Assembly: GCA_000010565.1 (NCBI GenBank)
Contig: AP009389.1
Span: 930,001 to 994,000 of the forward strand
Direction of reading: 5' to 3'
Origin: Pelotomaculum thermopropionicum SI
GTDB taxonomy: Bacteria; Bacillota; Desulfotomaculia; Desulfotomaculales; Pelotomaculaceae
Length of the DNA: 64,000 nucleotides
Made by a program: the position numbers and the translations under genes. Position 1 is the stretch's first letter; the number at the start of each line of letters is the position of its first letter. The notes below the pieces were generated by a model that saw only the letters and a program-made list of their open reading frames with translations, was not told where the DNA came from and did no database searches. Of this stretch, positions 50,043 to 58,500 are shown one piece after another.

Positions 50043-51158
50043 ATGGCGTGGCAGGTTTGGCGGCAGGAAAAAACGGATGAGTCCGGAGGTCTTGCCGTAA
50101 TAGCTCTGACCCCGGCGGGGAAGAACCTTGCGGATAGGCTGGCCGGGGCCTGGAACGAAACCGGTGGAGCCGCCTGCGTCTACCATCCCACATCTTCTTT
50201 AAGCGGCCTGGTGCGCTCCTTGTGGAACCGGCATCAGAGCTTTGTCTTTATTATGGCCGTGGGGATTGTGGTGCGGGTGATTGCTCCTCTGATCCGGGAC
50301 AAATGGTGTGACCCTGCGGTGGTGGTTGTGGATGAAGGGGGAAAGTTTGCCGTCAGCCTGCTCGGCGGGCATTGGGCAGGGGCCAACAGCCTTGCCCGGC
50401 GGGTGGCCGCCCTGCTGGGGGCGGTACCTGTGGTTACCACGGCTACCGACGTGCAAGGCACGGCCGCGGTAGACCTCCTGGCCCGGCAGTGGAGCTTTCT
50501 GCCCGTCCCCCGGGAGGGGGTAAAAGGGGTGAGCCGGGCCCTGCTGGAGGGGAAGAGGCTTGTTTTCTATACTGAATGGCAGCTTCCCGGGATAGAGGAG
50601 ATTCCTTCCGTTGGCGCGGTGCGCCCCTTCCCGGGGGAACCGGGGGATGTCCCGGAGGAACCGGGGGAGGTGCCTGTTTTCGTGACCAGCAGAATGGTTT
50701 GCTCCTTTGCTCCGGACGCTTGTACCCTCTGTCCGCCCAGCCTCGCGGCGGGGATCGGCTGCAGGCGGGGGGTTCCCGCCGGTGAGATCGAGGCCGCCCT
50801 GACCGAGGCTTTCCGGCGGGCGGGAAGGCACCTGGAGAGCCTGAAGGTAATTGCTACCCACAGGGCAAAAGCGGACGAGGAAGGCCTGCGGGAGGCGGCC
50901 CGGACACTGGGAGTTCCCCTTGTCTTTTTTACCTCCCAGTCTCTTCGGGGAGTCCTGGAGCGGTATCCCGGCCTCCGGGAGGGGGATTTTGTGCGAAGGC
51001 AGATGGGGGTGGGAAATGTATGCGAAACGGCGGCCCTGGCGTCGGTCCCGGAGGGGACACTGGTTTTCCCCAAGTTGAGGCTGGGGAGGGTTACCGTTGC
51101 TCTTGCCGAGGCCGGCTTGCTGTTGTCGGCATCGGGCCGGGAGATGCGGCGGATTTGA
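50043..51158 (+). CDS. cbiG: Cobalt-precorrin-5A hydrolase CbiG
   Basis: About 371 residues from ATG 50043. N-terminal CbiG domain, central motif FIMAVGIVVRVIAPLIRDKW followed by DEGGKFAVSLLGGHWAGANS, and C-terminal domain with AAGIGCRRGVPAGEIEAALT. It opens the delta-lactone and releases the two-carbon C20 fragment as acetaldehyde. Its last 139 bases overlap the start of the next gene in a different frame. Confidence 0.93.
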   Translation: MAWQVWRQEKTDESGGLAVIALTPAGKNLADRLAGAWNETGGAACVYHPTSSLSGLVRSLWNRHQSFVFIMAVGIVVRVIAPLIRDKWCDPAVVVVDEGGKFAVSLLGGHWAGANSLARRVAALLGAVPVVTTATDVQGTAAVDLLARQWSFLPVPREGVKGVSRALLEGKRLVFYTEWQLPGIEEIPSVGAVRPFPGEPGDVPEEPGEVPVFVTSRMVCSFAPDACTLCPPSLAAGIGCRRGVPAGEIEAALTEAFRRAGRHLESLKVIATHRAKADEEGLREAARTLGVPLVFFTSQSLRGVLERYPGLREGDFVRRQMGVGNVCETAALASVPEGTLVFPKLRLGRVTVALAEAGLLLSASGREMRRI

Positions 51159-52702
51159 GCCGGCGTGCCCGGGAATTATTGCAAGAGGCTGAGGTGGTGG
51201 TGGGATACCGCTCCTATCTCCGCCTCCTGGAAGGTATTCTCCATCCCTGGCAGGAACGAGTGGAGAGCAGAATGCGGGAGGAGGTAGACCGTGCCAGGCG
51301 CGCCGTGGCGCTTGCCCTTTCCGGGCGGAAAGTGGCGGTGGTGAGCAGCGGGGACCCGGGCATTTACGGAATGGCCGGCCTTGTTCTGGAGGTGCTCCTG
51401 AGCACGGGGAGGCAGGATCAGGTGGACTTCCAGGTGGTGCCTGGAATTACCGCCGCTTCCTCCGCAGCAGCGTTGCTGGGGGCGCCGCTGATGCATGATT
51501 TTGCGGTGATCAGCCTCAGCGATCTCCTGACTCCCTGGGAGGTGATTTTAAAGAGGATTGAAGCCGCGGCGCGAGGTGATTTTGTGGTAGTTTTCTACAA
51601 TCCCAAAAGTAAAAAGCGGGTATATCAGCTCCAAGCGGCAAGGGAGGTGCTGCTCAGGTACAGGAAGCCTGAAACCCCGGTAGGGGTTGTGACAGGCGCG
51701 GGGCGGCCCGGGCAGCAGGTAGTGCTTACCGACCTGGCGCGCCTTCCCCAGGCTGAGGTGAACATGCAATCGGTGGTGATGGTTGGAAACAGTCAGAGTT
51801 ACGTGAAGGACGGATACTTGATCACCCCCCGGGGTTACCCGCTCCCCGGCAGCGGGGCGACCGGGGGAACCATCCTTGTGCTGGCCGGAACGAAAGAAGG
51901 AAGGGAACTGGCGGCGGTCCTCGCGGCCGCGGGCCACAGGGTGGTTGCCAGCGCCGCTACTCCCTACGGGGGCGCGCTGCTCCGGGAAACGGGGCTTGCC
52001 GTCCGGGAGGGGAGGCTGGATGCGGCAGGGTTGCAGAAGCTCATCGAGGAGGAGGGGGTGAAGGGGATCCTGGACGCCACCCACCCCTTTGCCGGGGAGA
52101 TCACCCGCTTAGCCCGGGAAGCTGCCCGCGCCTCGGGCATTTCTTACTTGCGCTGGGAACGGCCCCCTGCTTCCCTTCCGGCGGACGACCCCCTTATCCG
52201 CCGGGTGCGGGACTGGGAGGAGGCGGCGGAATGTCTTGCCGCCTTGGGTAAGGAAAGGGTGTTTCTTGCAGTAGGGATAAAGCCTCTCCCCTTTTTCCTG
52301 AACCACCCCGCCCTCCGGCGCTGCCGCTTTCTGGTGCGGGTGCTTCCCGTGCCCGGTTCCCTTCGGGCCTGCATCCAGCTCGGCCTGCAGCCGGAGCAGA
52401 TTGTCGCCCTTCAGGGGCCCGGGACGCAGAAATTCAACGAGGCCCTGCTGGAGGAGTACCGGGCAGAGATCCTGGTGACCAAGGAAAGCGGGGAGACCGG
52501 GGGAGTGGGGGAGAAGATTGCGGCTGCCCGCGCCCGGAAAATTCCGGTGATAGTGGTGGAGCGGCCGCCCGATCCCGGGGGTGAAGGGGAGCGTTCCACC
52601 GTTTCCTCCCGGGAGGAGGTGCTCCGCTGGGCGGACGGCATCGCTGCTACGAATGAGAACTTCGTTCGGTTTCTGCAGGACCAAAGGGGGAATGGAAATT
52701 GA
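51020..52702 (+). CDS. cbiH-cbiJ: Fusion: CbiH C17-methyltransferase + CbiJ precorrin-6A reductase
   Basis: 560 residues from ATG 51020 (GGGGGTGGG upstream). No ATG/GTG/TTG lies nearer the conserved CbiH start LAVVGIGPGDAADLSRRA, so a 40-residue extension is translated across the cbiG end. CbiH spans about 42-285 (VSSGDPGIYGMAGLVLEVL, VPGITAASSAAALLGAPL, VVFYNPKSKKR). CbiJ spans about 290-555 (ILVLAGTKEGRELAAVLAAA, ILDATHPFAGEITRLA, VTKESGETGGVGEKI). CbiH drives ring contraction with C17 methylation; CbiJ reduces cobalt-precorrin-6A. Confidence 0.93.
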   Translation: MRNGGPGVGPGGDTGFPQVEAGEGYRCSCRGRLAVVGIGPGDAADLSRRARELLQEAEVVVGYRSYLRLLEGILHPWQERVESRMREEVDRARRAVALALSGRKVAVVSSGDPGIYGMAGLVLEVLLSTGRQDQVDFQVVPGITAASSAAALLGAPLMHDFAVISLSDLLTPWEVILKRIEAAARGDFVVVFYNPKSKKRVYQLQAAREVLLRYRKPETPVGVVTGAGRPGQQVVLTDLARLPQAEVNMQSVVMVGNSQSYVKDGYLITPRGYPLPGSGATGGTILVLAGTKEGRELAAVLAAAGHRVVASAATPYGGALLRETGLAVREGRLDAAGLQKLIEEEGVKGILDATHPFAGEITRLAREAARASGISYLRWERPPASLPADDPLIRRVRDWEEAAECLAALGKERVFLAVGIKPLPFFLNHPALRRCRFLVRVLPVPGSLRACIQLGLQPEQIVALQGPGTQKFNEALLEEYRAEILVTKESGETGGVGEKIAAARARKIPVIVVERPPDPGGEGERSTVSSREEVLRWADGIAATNENFVRFLQDQRGNGN

Positions 52703-53748
52703 AAAAGGGGATTCTGCTCCTCGGTCACGGCAGCCGGCGCCCTGCCGCCAATGCCGGTTTGGAGGCGCTGGGGGGGATTGTGCAGGAGAGCCTGGGGCTT
52801 CCGACTCTTCCGGTTTTTTTTCAGTTTGGCAGGCCCACCCTGGCCGAGGGAGTTGCCCGTTTTGCCTCCCAGGGAATTCATGAGATTATTATTGTTCCCG
52901 TTTTTCTTTTTCCCGGGGTGCACCTGGAAAAGGACGTTCCGGAGGCGGTGGCCGGCCTGGCAGCGCGCTACGGGGAGGGCCTCAAGCTTGTACTCACCTC
53001 CGGCCTGGGCCCCGACCCGCGCCTCGCGGAGATCGTCGTGGAGCGGGTTAGGGCGGCAGGTGCCCTTCTGCCCGGCGGAGACGGTACAAAGGCACCGGTG
53101 GGGGCACAAGACCTGAATGACCCAGGGGCTATTGCGGCCCGGAGCCGCGACCTGATCGAGGAATACTTGGGAATGGAGTTTTTTCAGAGGAAGTTTCCCG
53201 GCCTTGCAGGGGAAGTGGTGCGAAGGGTGGTCCACGCTACCGGAAACCCTCAGGTTGCCTCTTTGCTGCGCTTTCACCCCGGGGCGGTGGAGGCGGGAAT
53301 TGCCGCCCTGCGGCGGGGCGCTCTGATCTTTGCCGATGTGCGAATGGTGAAAGCGGGGATTAACGGGAGGGCGCTGCGGGAACTGGGGGGAAGGGTCATC
53401 TGTCCCATCCACCACCCCCGGGTGCACTCCTTTGCTGAGGAACGGGGGATAACCCGTGCTGCCGCGGCGGTGTACCTCTTCCGGGAGCAGCTCAGGGACT
53501 GCGTAGCGGTGGTGGGAAATGCCCCGACGGCACTGGCCGAGGTGATCCGGCAGACCGGGCAAGGGTTCCGGCCGGCCTTGATCATCGGCACGCCTGTTGG
53601 CTTTGTAGGGGCGGCCGAGGTTAAGGCGCGCCTGCAGTCCCAGCAGGTGCCTTATCTTACGCTGATCGGTTCCCAGGGAGGGAGTGCCGTTGCCGCCGCG
53701 GCGGTCAATGCTTTGATTTCTCTCGCCCAGGGCCGGGCGGGGCTTTAG
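52699..53748 (+). CDS. cbiX-cbiC: Fusion: CbiX cobaltochelatase + CbiC methylmutase
   Basis: 349 residues from TTG 52699, overlapping the previous stop by 4 bases. Residues 1-125 form a short CbiX (ILLLGHGSRRPAANAGLEAL, VPVFLFPGVHLEKDVPEAV; both His conserved) that inserts cobalt into sirohydrochlorin. Residues about 140-349 are CbiC (VRRVVHATGNPQVASLLRFH, GALIFADVRMVKAGI, VVGNAPTALAEVI), the methyl migration from C11 to C12 that makes cobyrinate. First and late pathway steps are thus in one chain. Confidence 0.93.
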   Translation: MKKGILLLGHGSRRPAANAGLEALGGIVQESLGLPTLPVFFQFGRPTLAEGVARFASQGIHEIIIVPVFLFPGVHLEKDVPEAVAGLAARYGEGLKLVLTSGLGPDPRLAEIVVERVRAAGALLPGGDGTKAPVGAQDLNDPGAIAARSRDLIEEYLGMEFFQRKFPGLAGEVVRRVVHATGNPQVASLLRFHPGAVEAGIAALRRGALIFADVRMVKAGINGRALRELGGRVICPIHHPRVHSFAEERGITRAAAAVYLFREQLRDCVAVVGNAPTALAEVIRQTGQGFRPALIIGTPVGFVGAAEVKARLQSQQVPYLTLIGSQGGSAVAAAAVNALISLAQGRAGL

Positions 53749-53768
53749 AAAGGAATGGAGGAAGGCCA

Positions 53769-55346
53769 ATGGCAAAAGCAATTATGGTCCAGGGGACGGC
53801 ATCCCATGTGGGAAAGAGCATCCTGGTCACTGCCCTCTGCCGCATCTTCCGCCAGGACGGCTACCGGGTTGTCCCCTTCAAGGCTCAAAACATGGCCCTG
53901 AACTCCTTTGTTACGGCAGACGGGGGAGAGATGGGGCGCGCCCAGGTCCTTCAGGCCCAGGCGGCAGGGCTTGAGCCCGCCGTGGAGATGAACCCCGTCC
54001 TGCTTAAGCCTACCGGCAATGCCGCCTCCCAGGTCATCGTGCTGGGTAAGCCGGTGGGAAACATGAGTGCCCGCGACTACCATCTGGGGAAGAATCAAGA
54101 TCTTCTGGGGATAATTGAAGAAACCCTGAGGCGGCTTCACAGGGAATACGAGATCATCGTCATTGAGGGTGCCGGAAGCCCTGCCGAGGTGAACCTTAAG
54201 GAGCGCGACCTGGCCAACATGCGCGTCTCCAGGCTGGCAGGGGCGCCGGTGCTGCTGGTGGCAGATATAGACCGGGGGGGTGCCCTCGCTGCGGTTGTGG
54301 GAACCCTGGCCCTCCTGGAGCCTGAGGAGGCGGAACAGGTGCGGGGAATTGTAATCAACAAGTTTAGGGGGGACCGCTCCCTGCTGGATCCAGCCCTGGA
54401 GTTTCTGGAGGCCAGGACCGGGAAGCCGGTGCTGGGGGTTCTCCCGTACCTCCAGGGGCTTCGCCTTCCCGCGGAGGATTCGGTCTGCCTGGAAGAGGCA
54501 GATACCGCGGCGGAAGGTGAGCTGGAGATCGCGGTGCTTTACCTTCCCCGCATATCCAACTTCACCGATTTTGACTCCCTTGCCCTCGAGCCCGGTGTCC
54601 GTCTCCGCTATGTAAAGGACGGAGAGCCGCTGGGAAGTCCAGATTTGGTGATCATTCCGGGAACAAAGAACACCACCGAAGACCTGCTCTATCTCTACGA
54701 AACCGGCTATGCCGCCGCGGTGCGGAGGGCTGCGGCCCAGGGGATCCCGGTTTGCGGGATCTGCGGCGGCTACCAGATGTTGGGCCGGGAGCTGCGGGAC
54801 GTTGAACACAGCGAGTCCTTCCGGGATGAGCTCCCCGGTTTGGGGCTTCTGGATGTGGTGACCACCTTCGTCGGGGAGAAGATTCTCGCCCGGGCGCGCG
54901 GAGAGGTCTGCGGCGGCGGGCCCCTCTTCCAGGAGATTGCCGGGCTTCCGGTGGCGGGCTACGAGATCCACATGGGCCGCACGGTGCTGGGGGAAGGAAC
55001 ACGTCCCCTTTTGCGGGTGGTCGAACGTGAAGGGGGCGGCGGGGGGGATTTCGACGGAGCGGTTGCCCCCTCGGGCCTGGTGTGGGGGACCTACTTTCAC
55101 GGCATCTTCGACAACGACCTCCTGCGTGCTCACCTGCTCGGCTGGCTCCGGAGGCGCCGGGGGCTTTCGCAGGGGACCCTGGAGGAGAAGGCCGGGGGAG
55201 GCAGGGGAAGTACTTGCCTGGAACGTGAACTGGACAGGCTGGCCGGAGCCTACCGCGCCCACCTGAATCTAGAAAAAATTTACGCCCTGCTGGGGCTGCC
55301 GGGCCCGCGCCTCCCCCGGCCGGGTGCAGGGGGCGGGCCGAAATGA
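53769..55346 (+). CDS. cbiP: Cobyric acid synthase (amidates b, d, e, g side chains)
   Basis: 525 residues from ATG 53769 after GGAATGGAGGAAGG. N-terminal P-loop domain MVQGTASHVGKSILVTALCR and FKAQNMALNSFVTADGGEMG; C-terminal class I glutaminase with catalytic Cys in VCGICGGYQMLGREL and His in WGTYFHGIFDND. It uses glutamine and ATP for four amidations. It overlaps cbiA by 4 bases (ATGA). Confidence 0.95.
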   Translation: MAKAIMVQGTASHVGKSILVTALCRIFRQDGYRVVPFKAQNMALNSFVTADGGEMGRAQVLQAQAAGLEPAVEMNPVLLKPTGNAASQVIVLGKPVGNMSARDYHLGKNQDLLGIIEETLRRLHREYEIIVIEGAGSPAEVNLKERDLANMRVSRLAGAPVLLVADIDRGGALAAVVGTLALLEPEEAEQVRGIVINKFRGDRSLLDPALEFLEARTGKPVLGVLPYLQGLRLPAEDSVCLEEADTAAEGELEIAVLYLPRISNFTDFDSLALEPGVRLRYVKDGEPLGSPDLVIIPGTKNTTEDLLYLYETGYAAAVRRAAAQGIPVCGICGGYQMLGRELRDVEHSESFRDELPGLGLLDVVTTFVGEKILARARGEVCGGGPLFQEIAGLPVAGYEIHMGRTVLGEGTRPLLRVVEREGGGGGDFDGAVAPSGLVWGTYFHGIFDNDLLRAHLLGWLRRRRGLSQGTLEEKAGGGRGSTCLERELDRLAGAYRAHLNLEKIYALLGLPGPRLPRPGAGGGPK

Positions 55347-56767
55347 AAGAGGTGCCCCGGTTGATGATCGCCGCCGTCCGGAGCGGCGCCGGCAAGACCA
55401 GCATTGCGACCGGAATCATGGGCGCCCTTGCCGGGAAGGGGTTGCGTGTCCAGGGTTTCAAGGTAGGTCCCGATTTTATTGATCCCGGTTACCATACGGC
55501 GGCCACCGGCCGCTGGGCGCGCAACCTGGACACCTGGCTTCTTGCCCCGCAGCGGGTAAAAGAGCTATTCCGGGCGGCGGCGGCGGATGCCGAAGTAGCT
55601 GTGGTGGAGGGTGTGATGGGCCTTTTCGACGGGGTGCGGGGGAGAGGAGAAGAGGCGAGCAGTGCGGAGGTTGCCAAACTGCTGGGCTGCCCCGTGGTCC
55701 TGGTGGTGGACGCGCGTGCCCGGGCGCGCAGTGTCCTCGTAGAGTTTCTGGGCTGCCGTGCCCTCGACCCGGCGCTTTCTTTTGCTGGGGTAATCCTCAA
55801 CCGCGTCCAGGGCCCCCGGCACCTGGAGATGCTCCAGGAAGCTTTTGAGGAAAATAGCATTCCGGTTCTAGGTGCGGTTCAAGAGGGGAGTCTGCCCCGC
55901 TTCACGGAGCGCCATCTCGGCCTTGTGCCCACTCCGGAGCAGCGGGGAGTGGAAGGGGTGCTTTCCAGGTTGGCGGATGCGGTAGCGCGGCAGGTCGACC
56001 TGGAGGGTATCCTTAGCGCTGCCCGTGCCGCCGGAAGTTTGCCTGGGGGAATGGAGCAGGAAGAGGGGACTTTTGCTCCGGAGGGTAACACCACGCGGGG
56101 CGGAGCGGGGCGGGGCGCACCTGTGCGGGTTGCCTACGCCTGGGACGAGGCCTTCAACTTTTATTACCGGGATGGGCTGGAGACCCTGGCGGGGTTTGGG
56201 GTCGAGCTTGTTCCCTTCAGCCCCTTGAGCGATCCTGCCCTTCCTCCCGGAGTTGGGGGCGTCATTATCGGGGGGGGCTTTCCGGAACTTTTTGCAAAAG
56301 ATCTTGCTGCTAACGCGGGAATGCTGGAGAGCCTGCGGCTTGCCCACAGAAAGGGGCTTCCCATTTACGCTGAGTGCGGGGGATTCATGTACCTCTGCGA
56401 AAGGCTCGTTGATCAGGAGGGCCGCTCTCACGCCCTGGCCGGGCTCGTGCCGGGCGTCTGCCGGATGGAACGGCGTCTCGCGGGTATGGGCTACGTTACG
56501 GCGCGCGCCCTGGCCCCCAGCATCCTCTGTGAAACCGGGGAAACCCTGCGGGGGCACGTATTCCACTATTCTTCCTTTGCGCCCCTGGCTGCGGCCTTTC
56601 CCTGGGCCTTTTCTTTCATCAAAGAAGGGCGGGAGGAGAGACCTGACGGCTACGTTCGGGGAAACCTCCTGGCCTCTTACCTTCACCTTCACTTTGCCGC
56701 CTCCCCGCAGGCGGCGGCCCGCTTTGCCTCCGCCTGTCAGGCCGGTGCCCGGCACGGTTTTGTTTAG
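55343..56767 (+). CDS. cbiA: Cobyrinate a,c-diamide synthase
   Basis: 474 residues. P-loop AAVRSGAGKTSIATGIMGAL, VVEGVMGLFDGVRGRGEEAS and the glutaminase motif GLPIYAECGGFMYLCERLVD (catalytic Cys). It amidates the a and c side chains before adenosylation. It is the last gene of the B12 operon. The adenosyltransferase, CbiB and the nucleotide-loop enzymes other than cobT are not in the window. Confidence 0.95.
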   Translation: MKEVPRLMIAAVRSGAGKTSIATGIMGALAGKGLRVQGFKVGPDFIDPGYHTAATGRWARNLDTWLLAPQRVKELFRAAAADAEVAVVEGVMGLFDGVRGRGEEASSAEVAKLLGCPVVLVVDARARARSVLVEFLGCRALDPALSFAGVILNRVQGPRHLEMLQEAFEENSIPVLGAVQEGSLPRFTERHLGLVPTPEQRGVEGVLSRLADAVARQVDLEGILSAARAAGSLPGGMEQEEGTFAPEGNTTRGGAGRGAPVRVAYAWDEAFNFYYRDGLETLAGFGVELVPFSPLSDPALPPGVGGVIIGGGFPELFAKDLAANAGMLESLRLAHRKGLPIYAECGGFMYLCERLVDQEGRSHALAGLVPGVCRMERRLAGMGYVTARALAPSILCETGETLRGHVFHYSSFAPLAAAFPWAFSFIKEGREERPDGYVRGNLLASYLHLHFAASPQAAARFASACQAGARHGFV

Positions 56768-56800
56768 GCCTTCCTTTTGATTTTTCTCCTCCGGCCGGTA

Positions 56801-56829
56801 TTGACACCACATTTGAGGGGGGATATACT
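56801..56829 (+). promoter_or_regulatory. Near-consensus promoter for hisG
   Basis: TTGACA (56801-56806), a 17-base spacer and TATACT (56824-56829), about 50 bases before the start codon. Confidence 0.8.
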
Positions 56830-56877
56830 TTTTAATTATAGTGTGACCCAGCAAATTGCCAGAGGAGGAGTATTAAT

Positions 56878-57747
56878 TTGAAGTTGCGCTTGGGTTTGCC
56901 CAAAGGCAGTCTCCAGGAGGCCACCTTTCAACTTTTTAAACAGGCCGGTTTTGAGCTTACCGTGCGGAGCCGCTCCTACTTTCCTTCGGTTAACGACCCC
57001 GAACTGGAAGTTGTGCTGATGAGGGCGCAGGAAATCCCCCGCTACGTGCATGAGGGGGTGCTAGATGCCGGTTTAAGCGGCCTGGACTGGATCCTGGAAA
57101 ACGAGGCGGATGTTGTGGAAGTGGCCGACCTGGTTTACGCCAAAAGCACGCCAAACCCCATCCGACTGGTGATTGCCGTTGCCAACGACAGCAACATAAA
57201 GAGCGTGTCCGACCTGAACGGCAAGAGGATAGCCACCGAACTGGTGCGGGTAACCCAGAAGTTTCTGAGGGAGAACGGCGTAAACGCCTATGTGGAGTAC
57301 TCTTACGGGGCCACCGAAGTAAAGGTGCCGCACCTGGTCGATGCCATTGCCGACATTACTGAAACGGGAAGCTCGTTAAAGGCCAACAACCTGCGGGTTA
57401 TTGCCACCATTTTGGAATCCACCACCAAGCTCCACGCCAATAAGGAGTCCTGGAACGACCCGTGGAAAAGGGAGAAACTGCAAAACCTGGCCGTTCTGCT
57501 GCAAGGGGCGCTCCGGGCCAGGGCCCGGGTCGGCCTCAAGATGAACGTGCCGGGCGACCGGCTGGATACCATCCTGGCTATTTTACCAGCTATGAAGCAG
57601 CCTACCATCTCGCAACTGGTCAACAGCGACTGGGTGGCGGTGGAGGTTATTCTGGAGGAAAGGCAGGTGCGCGACCTCATCCCGGCGCTGAAAAGGGCGG
57701 GAGCGCATGATATAATTGAGTATCCCCTGACGAAGGTGATCCCTTGA
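56878..57747 (+). CDS. hisG: ATP phosphoribosyltransferase, long form
   Basis: 289 residues from TTG 56878 with AGGAGG 9 bases upstream. N-terminal [24 protein letters not shown]-loop region [20 protein letters not shown], and a C-terminal regulatory ACT-like domain (about 210-289, [20 protein letters not shown]) that marks the HisZ-independent form feedback-inhibited by histidine. It commits ATP and PRPP to histidine synthesis. It has its own promoter and no other his gene nearby. Confidence 0.93.
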   Translation: MKLRLGLPKGSLQEATFQLFKQAGFELTVRSRSYFPSVNDPELEVVLMRAQEIPRYVHEGVLDAGLSGLDWILENEADVVEVADLVYAKSTPNPIRLVIAVANDSNIKSVSDLNGKRIATELVRVTQKFLRENGVNAYVEYSYGATEVKVPHLVDAIADITETGSSLKANNLRVIATILESTTKLHANKESWNDPWKREKLQNLAVLLQGALRARARVGLKMNVPGDRLDTILAILPAMKQPTISQLVNSDWVAVEVILEERQVRDLIPALKRAGAHDIIEYPLTKVIP

Positions 57748-57752
57748 TTGGA

Positions 57753-57778
57753 GAAGCCGGCGGTTTTCCGCCGGCTTC
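57753..57778 (+). terminator. Perfect hairpin after hisG
   Basis: An 11-bp stem GAAGCCGGCGG/CCGCCGGCTTC with a TTTT loop. There is no T-run on either strand, but its place between convergent genes suggests transcription stopping or 3' end protection. Confidence 0.55.
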
Positions 57779-57791
57779 CCTGTCTTGCGGG

Positions 57792-58343
57792 TTAAAATTC
57801 CCTGGGCTTGCAGATAATTTCTTTTATCTTTGTGTCGAAGAAGTTCTGGGAATGGGCCGGCTGGATGACAAGCGCCGTATCCAGCCCTTCGGCCGTGCCT
57901 CCCAGGGACACTATTTCGGTGCCGTAGGGTATTGCCCCGGCATCCAGGGCCATTACGGCAATCTCAACGCATACCTTTACTCCCTGTCCCAGGATGCGCA
58001 GGGCGCTGGCCACTATTTCGGACGGGTAGACCCCGCCGAATTTGTTCCTGCAGGCCCTGTCGAGACCGGCCATAAGGTGGGTGGCGGTCAGGACCCTGAT
58101 GCCGCCGTCGGTAAGCTTTTTCCTGGCTTCGGCCGGCATCTCGTCTTCGCCCGGGTTATAAAAGCCCACCTGATGGGTGACGCATGTAATATTGAAGTCA
58201 CCGGCGCGGCCTAATAACAGCTCCGCCGACTTACCCGAACAGGAGGCCACGACGATATGTTTTAAGCCCAGCTCGCCGGCCCTTTTGAGCGCCGCCTCGA
58301 CGGTAGCCCTGGTGTTTGCTGCACCTTTTGTCTGCCAGTACAA
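57792..58343 (-). CDS. Pyruvate kinase C-terminal (PK_C)-like domain protein
   Basis: About 183 residues from TTG 58343, which lies 8 bases after AAAGGAG; the frame is open much further up without a ribosome site. It resembles the stand-alone alpha/beta domain of pyruvate kinase: ATVEAALKRAGELGLKHIVV and ASCSGKSAELLLG, then CVTHQVGFYNPGEDEMPAEA and CVEIAVMALDAGAIPYGTEI, EIVSLGGTAEGLDTALVIQP. In pyruvate kinase this domain is regulatory; free-standing members have unknown function in Clostridia. Single gene, convergent with hisG. Confidence 0.75.
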   Translation of the reverse strand: MYWQTKGAANTRATVEAALKRAGELGLKHIVVASCSGKSAELLLGRAGDFNITCVTHQVGFYNPGEDEMPAEARKKLTDGGIRVLTATHLMAGLDRACRNKFGGVYPSEIVASALRILGQGVKVCVEIAVMALDAGAIPYGTEIVSLGGTAEGLDTALVIQPAHSQNFFDTKIKEIICKPREF

Positions 58344-58500
58344 GATATCAACTCCTTTTACCCTTTTTCTCCAACATTTTACCTGAAGAACAGGCATATT
58401 GCAATTTGCCCGGCAAATTATGAGCCGCCTGTTCTGTTTGTAAAGTAAAATAGGAGCGGCTTGCGGCGGGAATACTGGTAAGAAAAAAGAAGGGCTGAAC

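Noticed and set aside
52411-53781. A 456-codon minus-strand open frame opposite cbiJ and cbiX-cbiC
   Set aside because: Antisense to clear B12 genes; no ribosome site and no recognisable motif.
53745-55262. A 505-codon minus-strand open frame opposite cbiP
   Set aside because: cbiP has all family motifs on the plus strand. The opposite frame is open only because the operon is very GC-rich.
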